From a virus: a stretch of DNA of 36,574 bases. Below, piece after piece: positions 30,656 to 36,574 of this stretch (position 1 is the first letter of the stretch; each line of letters starts with the position of its first letter). Location of the stretch: positions 1 to 36,574 of the IMG/VR virus record IMGVR_UViG_3300034018_002633; one strand, 5' to 3'. The notes below the pieces were generated by a model. It searched no databases. It saw only the letters and a program-made list of their open reading frames with translations, and was not told the origin of the DNA. The position numbers and the translations under genes are program-made.

Positions 30656-30845
30656 AACTTTCTATTTTTTTAGTTACAAAAGTACGCATTTCTCTCATTT
30701 TTTCCAAAAGTTCTTTTCTTAATTTGTGAAAATCCTCATCTTCGATTTCTTCGAATGAGCTGTAATTTTCAAAACAGTATTCCATACCTTCATTATCAAT
30801 TCGGTATCTAACCATTTCCCAATTTTCGTATTCTTCTTCTGTCAT
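30639..30845 (-). CDS. Hypothetical acidic protein, 68 aa
   Basis: A soluble, Glu-rich helical protein (MTEEEYENWEMVRYRIDNEG, then a long C-terminal KLRKELLEKMREMRTFVTKK helix). ATG 30845 preferred over an upstream ATG that would add a hydrophobic, poorly conserved-looking tail of 15 residues. Middle gene of the trio. Function unknown. Confidence 0.65.
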   Translation of the reverse strand: MTEEEYENWEMVRYRIDNEGMEYCFENYSSFEEIEDEDFHKLRKELLEKMREMRTFVTKKIESYEEEY

Positions 30846-30882
30846 AATATTCAATTTATTCAAAGGTAAATAAAAAAATGTG

Positions 30883-31338
30883 TTAATCAAAAGAAGAATA
30901 TAATCTTATCTTATCTTTTGCATTACCAATCAACCAAGGTTCAACATTTGGAACTTTATTGAGAAATTCCAATTCGTATTTATAACACCTTAACTCTTCT
31001 TCATGTGGAGGAAGTTTTATTTTATTTTTTAGATAAAATAAATGTTTGGATTCATGTATGATTATCGCTGCAATATTATTTATTGAACCATGTAACATAT
31101 CCTTTTGAGTAATTAAAATAGTGGATGAATCCTCAATGGTTGAAAACCCGCCATTCCAATAAGAGATGTGGTCACAAACCTCTATCAATAGTTCATACTT
31201 ATCTGAATCCGTATTTCTTATTAGTGCAACAGCACTATCAACTCTTAATTTCCATCCATCACCAACATCATCAATTTTAACTTGAGAGTGAATTGGTGCG
31301 AATAATACAACGAATAATATCAAAAAAAGTGACCTCAT
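30883..31338 (-). CDS. Exported HExxH protein, 151 aa
   Basis: Type I signal peptide (MRSLFLILFVVLFAPIHSQ; cleavage near residue 18) and a 130-residue mature part containing HESKH (95-99) inside AAIIIHESKHLFYL, then an acidic Glu/Arg-rich segment (EEELRCYKYELEFL) able to supply the third metal ligand. Three cysteines allow one disulfide. It is likely a periplasmic or outer-membrane metallopeptidase. A second zincin is encoded on the opposite strand 0.5 kb away without a signal. A TATTTATA element lies 8 bases before the ATG. Confidence 0.75.
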   Translation of the reverse strand: MRSLFLILFVVLFAPIHSQVKIDDVGDGWKLRVDSAVALIRNTDSDKYELLIEVCDHISYWNGGFSTIEDSSTILITQKDMLHGSINNIAAIIIHESKHLFYLKNKIKLPPHEEELRCYKYELEFLNKVPNVEPWLIGNAKDKIRLYSSFD

Positions 31339-31346
31339 AATTTAAT

Positions 31347-31354
31347 TATAAATA
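31347..31354 (-). promoter_or_regulatory. TATTTATA element, minus strand, divergent from the T9SS gene
   Basis: TATTTATA on the minus strand, 8 bases before the ATG at 31338; a plus-strand copy is at 31386-31393 for the divergent gene, repeating the arrangement seen at 20.5 kb. Confidence 0.55.
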
Positions 31355-31385
31355 GTAAAAATAAGGTCGAATGATAAACCAAGAA

Positions 31386-31393
31386 TATTTATA
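31386..31393 (+). promoter_or_regulatory. TATTTATA element before the T9SS-sorted protein
   Basis: TATTTATA followed by an A-rich, unstructured leader (AATAAACCAAAAACAAAAA) to the ATG at 31431, 37 bases downstream. Confidence 0.5.
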
Positions 31394-31430
31394 GTCAATA
31401 GTAAAAAAAAAAATAAACCAAAAACAAAAA

Positions 31431-33350
31431 ATGCTAATGAAAAAAATTCTCCTTTCCCTAACGTTCTCGTTATTAACCATTTTTGGTTTTGGGCAAACCA
31501 CAACTTGTCCAATACCATCGACCGCAGGTGTTTACATTAACTTGGACACTTCGTACTTAGCAGGTACCGTTGCTCAAGGCTTTACTAATGTGGATTTATG
31601 TTTCTACAACAATACCTCGACAAAGATTACCGCTTTCCAATTTAGAGTTTTCTATGATAACTCGGCTTTTTCAGGTATCGATACCATAACTTCACTGAAT
31701 ACTTCATTTGCTCAAAACTTGAAATATTCTGTGGCTCAGGCATCTGGTTCAGCAACAATCACTTTCACTTATACAGGTAGTTTATCAACATTTGAATTAC
31801 CTTCAGGTCCGATTGTTAGGTTAAAACTTGACCATGTATCAAACTTCGCATCACTTACTTCAATTGCGAACATGACATTTGGAACAGTATCTACATATCC
31901 AGCAGTTGCGGCTAAACAAGATGGTACAGATAATACATTAACTCTACAAAACTACGGTGGTGTAATCGCACCTCAAACAATGTCATTCAAAGGTACTTTT
32001 ACCAACGTGACAGGTACAGGTGCTAAAAACCTTACAGTTGCTTTGGGGAAGAAACTTAAACCAAGTGGTTCGTGGGTTCAAGTAACCAGTCAACTTACAA
32101 ACACACAAGGTAAGTTTAATTTCGTAAACGTGGCAATCGATACTACAGGTTACTTTGTGAGAATTAAAGTACAAGGTGATACTATGGGTGTAGGTAACGT
32201 AATATCCACGGCAGATGCTCAAAAAGTACAGGACTATGTATTAGGAACACAAACACCAACAGGTTTTGATTACTATGCAGCTGATGTCAACGGTGACAAT
32301 AACTTAACCATCTCCGATGCTTGGGGTACATTTGGTAGAATCTCAGGTAGATTCTCTGTATGGCCTAACAACGTAAAAGATGTTAAGTTCTTTACAGTAT
32401 CACAATATGGAACTATCAACGGTTCATCCACTAACTATACTTCATCAATTGCAGGTGTAACCAACTTCACTTATGATATCATCGCAGGTCAACCTGACTC
32501 AGTTACTTACTATGTTTTAGTACCAGGTGATGCGAACGGAACAGGTTATAACATGGCACGTATGACACCAATCGAAGTGTTAATCACACCTCAACCAGGT
32601 GTTGAACATCAAATCTATAATGTGATTGATAGTAGAGTTGAATATGATTTCCCAACAACAACTATCGAAGTTAACGTACCAAGATTATCAGTACAAGAAG
32701 GTAACTTGGTTAATGTACCTGTTAAGGTTTTAACTAATGGTACTGAGTTAGGTTCATTACAGTTCGGATTAAAATACAATGATACGTTACTTGAGTTCAA
32801 AGGTGTTGAAACAAAATCAGCAACTTCAAGTTGGGTATCATACTTGAACACAAACGACAACCAAATTGATTGGGGTGGATTCGATGTGAATAACCACACT
32901 AAACCACTTGTTGACGGAGCTGAGGTTGTTACTTTACAATTCGTTGCAAAGAAACCACAAGCGGAATGGACAGTTAGTCCCTTATGGACAACAAACAAAT
33001 TCGCAGGAAACAACCAATGTAAAGATTTGGAAATCACACCAACAAACGGAATCGTTCAAGTATATAAGATGGCTTTCGGTGGTGATTTAACAGGTAGTGA
33101 TGAGATTATGGTTTCACCAAATCCAACTGATGATTTCACAACAATTACATTTAAAGTTAAAGAATACGGACCTGTTAAACTTTCAGTTAAAGATTTAATG
33201 GGTAGAGAATATGAAGTTGTTTTGGACGGTTCAGTACCAAAAGGAGAATATTCTTACATGGTTGATTTAGGTAACTTATCACCAGGAGTTTACGTGGCAA
33301 TGTTAAGAAGAGTTGACACAAACATCGCAACAAAAATAGTTGTACAATAA
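31431..33350 (+). CDS. Secreted cohesin/dockerin-like protein with T9SS type A sorting domain, 639 aa
   Basis: A signal peptide (MKKILLSLTFSLLTIFGFG, cleaved before Gln) is followed by a cohesin-like domain (about 30-165), a beta domain (about 180-250) and a dockerin-like segment (about 255-305) with AADVNGDNNLTISDAWG, the Ca-binding loop. A second cohesin domain spans about 411-545 (VNVPVKVLTNGTELGSLQFG, then LLEFKGV). The last 85 residues are a type A T9SS sorting domain: VSPNPTDDFTTITF, VKLSVKDLMGREY, then GVYVAMLRR and KIVVQ. Bacteroidetes export such proteins through the T9SS and anchor or release them. Finding it in a phage context is unusual. ATG 31437 may be the start. Confidence 0.85.
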   Translation: MLMKKILLSLTFSLLTIFGFGQTTTCPIPSTAGVYINLDTSYLAGTVAQGFTNVDLCFYNNTSTKITAFQFRVFYDNSAFSGIDTITSLNTSFAQNLKYSVAQASGSATITFTYTGSLSTFELPSGPIVRLKLDHVSNFASLTSIANMTFGTVSTYPAVAAKQDGTDNTLTLQNYGGVIAPQTMSFKGTFTNVTGTGAKNLTVALGKKLKPSGSWVQVTSQLTNTQGKFNFVNVAIDTTGYFVRIKVQGDTMGVGNVISTADAQKVQDYVLGTQTPTGFDYYAADVNGDNNLTISDAWGTFGRISGRFSVWPNNVKDVKFFTVSQYGTINGSSTNYTSSIAGVTNFTYDIIAGQPDSVTYYVLVPGDANGTGYNMARMTPIEVLITPQPGVEHQIYNVIDSRVEYDFPTTTIEVNVPRLSVQEGNLVNVPVKVLTNGTELGSLQFGLKYNDTLLEFKGVETKSATSSWVSYLNTNDNQIDWGGFDVNNHTKPLVDGAEVVTLQFVAKKPQAEWTVSPLWTTNKFAGNNQCKDLEITPTNGIVQVYKMAFGGDLTGSDEIMVSPNPTDDFTTITFKVKEYGPVKLSVKDLMGREYEVVLDGSVPKGEYSYMVDLGNLSPGVYVAMLRRVDTNIATKIVVQ

Positions 33351-33357
33351 TTATAAT

Positions 33358-33377
33358 GAGGTCACTTCGGTGACCTC
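33358..33377 (+). other. Strong UUCG hairpin in the intergenic leader
   Basis: GAGGTCAC-TTCG-GTGACCTC, 8 bp with a stable UUCG loop, 8 bases after the T9SS-protein stop. No T-run follows, so it is more likely an mRNA stabiliser, processing site or attenuator than a terminator. An A-rich leader (AATAAACCAAAACAAAAAC) runs from it to the next ATG. Confidence 0.6.
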
Positions 33378-33416
33378 TTAGCCAAAATAATAAACCAAAA
33401 CAAAAACAAAACAAAA

Positions 33417-33752
33417 ATGAGTGAAGAAACACAAGAAACAAACGACGGAACTTGGTCTGGCCTTAAAAAGACCCTAATCGGAACAATATCAACAGCGGTT
33501 TTAGCTGGTGGTACTTGGTTTACAACAACACTTTTCGGTGGCGAAAGTTCTGATGACAAAGAAGAACCTAAAACTGAACAGGCAGCACCTGCATCACAAC
33601 CTGTTATTAATTTGAATGTTCAACAAAACCAAGAGAACAAACAAAAAACTGAAACAGGTGGTGGAACTCACGTAATTGAGAGAGTGGTTGAAAAACCTGC
33701 AGCATCTCAACCAGCACAATCACAACCTAAAAAAGAAGAAGATAGTTGGTAA
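33417..33752 (+). CDS. Single-pass membrane protein with Gln/Pro/Ala-rich tail, 111 aa
   Basis: One membrane helix (about residues 17-40, LIGTISTAVLAGGTWFTTTLF) after a polar start; the rest is an acidic and then Gln/Asn/Pro-rich low-complexity tail (QAAPASQPVINLNVQQNQENKQ). The leader is the same A-rich type as the T9SS gene. The stop overlaps the CsgG-like start by one base (TAATG), so this anchor and CsgG are translated together. Possibly a scaffold or partner of the exporter; no motif identifies it. Confidence 0.7.
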   Translation: MSEETQETNDGTWSGLKKTLIGTISTAVLAGGTWFTTTLFGGESSDDKEEPKTEQAAPASQPVINLNVQQNQENKQKTETGGGTHVIERVVEKPAASQPAQSQPKKEEDSW

Positions 33753-34468
33753 TGAGAAAGTTGTTATTGATTACACTACCATTATTTTTGTTCTCTTGTA
33801 AAGCAAGTGCACAAATTGGTACGGTAAAAACTGAAGAGTATCAGGCAGATTTCGAAAAGAAACAATCTATGGCGGTAGTGTCGGATTACACCGACACAAT
33901 CGTTATTCCTATTCAAGTCCTTAAGATTGGTATCAACGAGGAACTTTATGAAATGTACCCTGAACTTAAAGATAAAAGAGTTGGGTTAGGGGTTGCAAAC
34001 ATTGTGTTAGAATACTTGGAGTCGACAGACAGATTTAAGTTCACTGAAGACCGAGAAGAGATTAAACAAAAGATGATTGCACAAGACAAAGCATCTGATA
34101 AGGGTATTTCGAGTAATAAAATTGAAGTTAAAGGTAACGTTATCTTGGCCAAATATTTTGTGTATATCGAGGTATATGACTTTTCAGTGTCTGAAGACGA
34201 AGTGGTTAAAGCGGTTGACGGTGCGAAAGCAACACAGACAACTCGTTTGGGATTACAAGTTAGATTTGTTGACGCTGAGACGGGTGAGATTATCACAGGT
34301 AGTGGTTTAGGTGAGTCCTCAACCGTTAAGACATCTTCAATTTTGTCGGATGTGGAAGAGATTAAGTTTAATCAATCAACAATAGGTATTTCGACCAAAA
34401 AAGCTCTCGAAACGGCATCGTCAAGAGTTGTGTCAAAATTAATAAAAAAGGGTGTCTTTAAATCTTAA
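33752..34468 (+). CDS. CsgG-like outer-membrane lipoprotein
   Basis: Lipobox FLFSC (Cys16) after a 15-residue signal peptide. The mature domain reads as the CsgG fold: LKIGINEELYEM, RVGLGVANIVLEYLESTDRFKFTEDREEIKQKMI (the helix-strand unit of the CsgG/curli secretion channel), VKGNVILAKYFVYIEVYDF, TTRLGLQVRFVDAETGEII, and the C-terminal ALETASSRVVSKLIKKG helix. CsgG forms a nonameric outer-membrane pore that exports curlin subunits. Phage CsgG homologues are known from large marine phages. The start ATG 33752 overlaps the upstream stop. No curlin (csgA-like) repeat is visible here, so the cargo is open; the adjacent exported proteins are candidates. Confidence 0.78.
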   Translation: MRKLLLITLPLFLFSCKASAQIGTVKTEEYQADFEKKQSMAVVSDYTDTIVIPIQVLKIGINEELYEMYPELKDKRVGLGVANIVLEYLESTDRFKFTEDREEIKQKMIAQDKASDKGISSNKIEVKGNVILAKYFVYIEVYDFSVSEDEVVKAVDGAKATQTTRLGLQVRFVDAETGEIITGSGLGESSTVKTSSILSDVEEIKFNQSTIGISTKKALETASSRVVSKLIKKGVFKS

Positions 34469-34474
34469 AAAAAA

Positions 34475-34822
34475 ATGAGTTTAAAAAAATTATTAATGGG
34501 TGAAAACAGTTTCACAAAGGTAGACGACAAGAATCGTTTCTACTACATGTTACAACAAATGCAATCAAATCGTTGGAGAATTACTGCAATCGTATTGGGG
34601 TTATTCTTCTTCATTATCTTAGGTATCAACTCAGCAGTGTTCTTTGGAATTGAAATCAAAGAAGATTGGAAAGAGATGTTACTTATTCTTTTAGGTGCGT
34701 TCGTTGGTAACTTAAATAAAGTGGTTGATTATTGGTTCAATTCAGAAGACCGTGATAAAATGTTAATCCAAAAAGTTGACGAAGAAGACGGTAATGTTAT
34801 GTCTGACGTGACAGAAATCTAA
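34475..34822 (+). CDS. Two-helix membrane protein, 115 aa
   Basis: Two hydrophobic helices (about 36-58 WRITAIVLGLFFFIILGINSA and about 69-85 MLLILLGAFVGNLNKVV) joined by a short loop, with an acidic C-terminus (DEEDGNVMSDVTE). Basic residues before the first helix place the N-terminus in the cytoplasm and make both ends cytoplasmic. It lies 6 bases after CsgG and 1 base before the next gene. The size and hairpin topology resemble class II holins, but the neighbourhood (exported proteins) suggests an envelope role instead. Confidence 0.68.
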   Translation: MSLKKLLMGENSFTKVDDKNRFYYMLQQMQSNRWRITAIVLGLFFFIILGINSAVFFGIEIKEDWKEMLLILLGAFVGNLNKVVDYWFNSEDRDKMLIQKVDEEDGNVMSDVTEI

Positions 34823-34823
34823 T

Positions 34824-36287
34824 ATGAATATTAAGAAAATTTTATTTACTTTAAGTTTTCTGTTCAACACAATAATGGTTTTAGGGCAGGGGTTTTCGTA
34901 TACATTTACGGACCCCTGTACCTTTAAACAGAAACAAATTTATATCGACAATCCATCGGGTAATGTCTTACTTACCTATAATGGTTCGATACAAAGTTTT
35001 ACCGCAGCTGAATTACAATCAGGTGCGATGGAACAGTGGGTTAACCAAGTTAATTCACAAAATCCCAACGGACCATGTAGTGGTGTTGGTTTAGCCCAAA
35101 ACACAAATATGAATGTGTTAATAACTCAAAATAATATTGCGGTATTGACTAATGTGATGTCAGCATTAACCGACATAGGTTCAATTGGGGGTGCGAGTGT
35201 CGGTGGAATTGTCGAGGCGAAAGAAAAATCTGCATCAGAGGACAACAAAAAAAAGAACAACAACTCATCGAATAATAATAACACGACATCAAATAGTAAT
35301 CCTACCACTAATGGTCAGGGTAGTCAAACCATTAACAATCAAAAACAAGGAAATGGGCAAACTAACGAGGGAAATAATGGTAGCTCTGGAGGAACTCAGA
35401 CAAATCAACCAAACCAAACAGGTGGAAACACTAATCCAAATGGTGGAGGACAAACTCAAGGAAGTGGAGAAACGTCACAGACATCAGGAGGAAACACAGG
35501 AAATCCGAATACAACAACTCAAGGAGGAGGTCAACAGACTCAGTCGACTGTAAGTGGTAATGGTCAGAATAGTAATACACAAACTCCTGACGAAACACAA
35601 CAAAATCAAAGTACAGATAATGCGAGAAGTACATCAAGTGCAAAAGAGAAAGTTGCTAATGCAAAACAAGGAGGGATTGTATTGAATGGTGATATAGTTG
35701 TAATTAATAGCGCGACACAAGGAGAACCACAACAATTTAGAATGAATATGAGTGTTGTTAAAAGTAATACCAACAACACAGTTGTTAAGGGTGCGTTACT
35801 TAACTATACAACCAGTATTAACAATTCAAGTTTAACGTTATTCATGGGTAGGAAAGTTAAAAGTTTTACAGGGATTGTTGCTAATTCATCAATGTTAAAC
35901 TTTGAGAGAGATTTGTTCAATACTACTTCTTTAATGACTTCATACAAGTATAAATCAATTACATCAACACTTGGGGTTAATTTTACTACGGGTAAATTGG
36001 GTGAATCAAGATTCCAAAGTTTATCTGCACTTGGTGGTGGAGTTGGAACATTCAAAGTAAGTAAGAAGATAACCAATACAACCATGATGGTTGTGGTTTA
36101 TTCGCCTTTCGTTTATTACTACGAAGGTTTATGGTATAAGTCAGGTTGGTTAATGGTTCCATTCACAGCATTCGATTATAGATTAACAAAGAAATTTAAA
36201 CTTAACTTGAGCTTCAGTGGGGTTCAACAAATAAAAAGTACCACAATAAATTACCAAGTATTACTTGGAGCAAAAGCACTATTATAA
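34824..36287 (+). CDS. Exported low-complexity protein with C-terminal beta-barrel-like domain, 487 aa
   Basis: Signal peptide MNIKKILFTLSFLFNTIMVLGQ. Residues about 22-130 form a Cys-containing domain (TFTDPCTFKQKQ, NPNGPCSGVG). Residues about 132-272 are an Asn/Gln/Gly/Thr-rich disordered linker. Residues about 273-487 alternate hydrophobic and polar residues with Tyr/Phe-rich strands (MMVVVYSPFVYYY, FKLNLSFSGVQQI), as expected for an outer-membrane barrel or beta-rich shell domain. It follows the CsgG-like gene in the same operon, so it may be a partner or cargo of that channel. Function not recognised. Confidence 0.72.
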   Translation: MNIKKILFTLSFLFNTIMVLGQGFSYTFTDPCTFKQKQIYIDNPSGNVLLTYNGSIQSFTAAELQSGAMEQWVNQVNSQNPNGPCSGVGLAQNTNMNVLITQNNIAVLTNVMSALTDIGSIGGASVGGIVEAKEKSASEDNKKKNNNSSNNNNTTSNSNPTTNGQGSQTINNQKQGNGQTNEGNNGSSGGTQTNQPNQTGGNTNPNGGGQTQGSGETSQTSGGNTGNPNTTTQGGGQQTQSTVSGNGQNSNTQTPDETQQNQSTDNARSTSSAKEKVANAKQGGIVLNGDIVVINSATQGEPQQFRMNMSVVKSNTNNTVVKGALLNYTTSINNSSLTLFMGRKVKSFTGIVANSSMLNFERDLFNTTSLMTSYKYKSITSTLGVNFTTGKLGESRFQSLSALGGGVGTFKVSKKITNTTMMVVVYSPFVYYYEGLWYKSGWLMVPFTAFDYRLTKKFKLNLSFSGVQQIKSTTINYQVLLGAKALL

Positions 36288-36288
36288 C

Positions 36289-36574
36289 ATGAAAAAACTA
36301 TTACTAACATTAGGATTTATTTTACCATTATTCGTTTACGGACAAAAAACATTAAGAGATTCAATTTATGTCAAGACTGACATGTTTGAGTTGGTGTATT
36401 CAGAGAAATTACAACAGCCTAAATTTATTAGATACACGGTTCAATGTCCAAATGGAACCGCACCAAGAAAGGGTATGGACTTTTACGTTTGTGATTCAAT
36501 CCTAACCTCAGATGATAAGGACTATGCAAACAATCCATATGATAAAGGACATTTGGCACCTGCAGCTGATTTTA
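36289..36574 (+). CDS. Secreted DNA/RNA non-specific endonuclease, NUC1 type (3' partial)
   Basis: Signal peptide MKKLLLTLGFILPLFVYG, then a nuclease start in which the family motif appears as YDKGHLAPAADF at the right edge. NUC1 enzymes carry DRGH; here Lys replaces Arg (DKGH), while the catalytic His is kept. It would degrade DNA or RNA outside the cytoplasm, in the periplasm or outside the cell. The gene runs off the window, so downstream metal ligands cannot be checked. It follows the preceding gene by 1 base in the same operon. Confidence 0.85.
   Translation, partial: MKKLLLTLGFILPLFVYGQKTLRDSIYVKTDMFELVYSEKLQQPKFIRYTVQCPNGTAPRKGMDFYVCDSILTSDDKDYANNPYDKGHLAPAADF

Noticed and set aside
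33358-33377. Hairpin after the T9SS gene as a terminator
   Set aside because: The stem is strong, but CTTAGCC follows rather than a T-run.

Overview
This window looks like part of a large, AT-rich tailed-phage genome that infects a member of the Bacteroidetes. The alternative is a prophage-like or hybrid contig. Evidence for phage: two very long collagen-like fibres ending in a self-cleaving S74 chaperone, a DUF3310 protein, dense runs of small overlapping genes, a phage-style DNA methyltransferase and nucleotide-enzyme operon, and strand switches around gene clusters. Evidence for a Bacteroidetes host: at least eight promoters of the form TTTG-N19/20-TAnnTTTG, A-rich leaders without Shine-Dalgarno sequences, short-lipobox lipoproteins, and a protein ending in a type IX secretion (T9SS) sorting domain. 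I ran no database searches; family names rest on motifs I can read.

Layout. 1-5.0 kb: two tandem collagen-like fibre genes. 5.0-6.3 kb: two minus-strand hypotheticals. 6.4-9.5 kb: a large acidic WCTA-domain protein and small genes. 9.5-11.4 kb: a tightly overlapping operon (DUF3310, APS-kinase-like P-loop kinase, HxGH nucleotidyltransferase, DNA methyltransferase). 11.4-14.8 kb: a possible virion-associated protein, a Dps/ferritin-like protein and a DHH/DHHA1 phosphoesterase, then a convergent DUF192 gene. 15.1-17.0 kb: an RNA and translation island with four tandem host-type promoters, an initiator tRNA, an unidentified structured transcript of about 0.95 kb with its own terminator, and smpB. 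17.0-21.3 kb: a second WCTA protein, small hypotheticals, and a minus-strand cluster with a DnaJ-type zinc-finger protein. 21.4-22.2 kb: a membrane protein and a lytic transglycosylase. 22.2-29.4 kb: a sugar and modification cluster (RmlB-like dehydratase, 2OG-Fe(II) oxygenase, methyltransferase-glycosyltransferase fusion, second glycosyltransferase, UDP-galactopyranose mutase), with a zinc-finger gene inside it. 30.0-36.6 kb: mostly genes for exported or envelope proteins (two HExxH zincins, a lipoprotein, the T9SS cohesin/dockerin protein, a CsgG-like lipoprotein, a signal-peptide protein with a possible barrel, and the start of a secreted NUC1-type nuclease).

How the parts may work together (inference). 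The oxygenase and glycosyltransferases could decorate the collagen-like fibres, as giant viruses do with their collagens, or they could make a surface glycan. The initiator tRNA, SmpB and the large RNA suggest the phage adjusts translation in infected cells. The right-hand cluster suggests it also programs export through the host envelope. The most novel candidates are the large structured RNA, the paired inverted repeats around its promoters, the recurrent TATTTATA element close to start codons, and the T9SS/CsgG export cargo.
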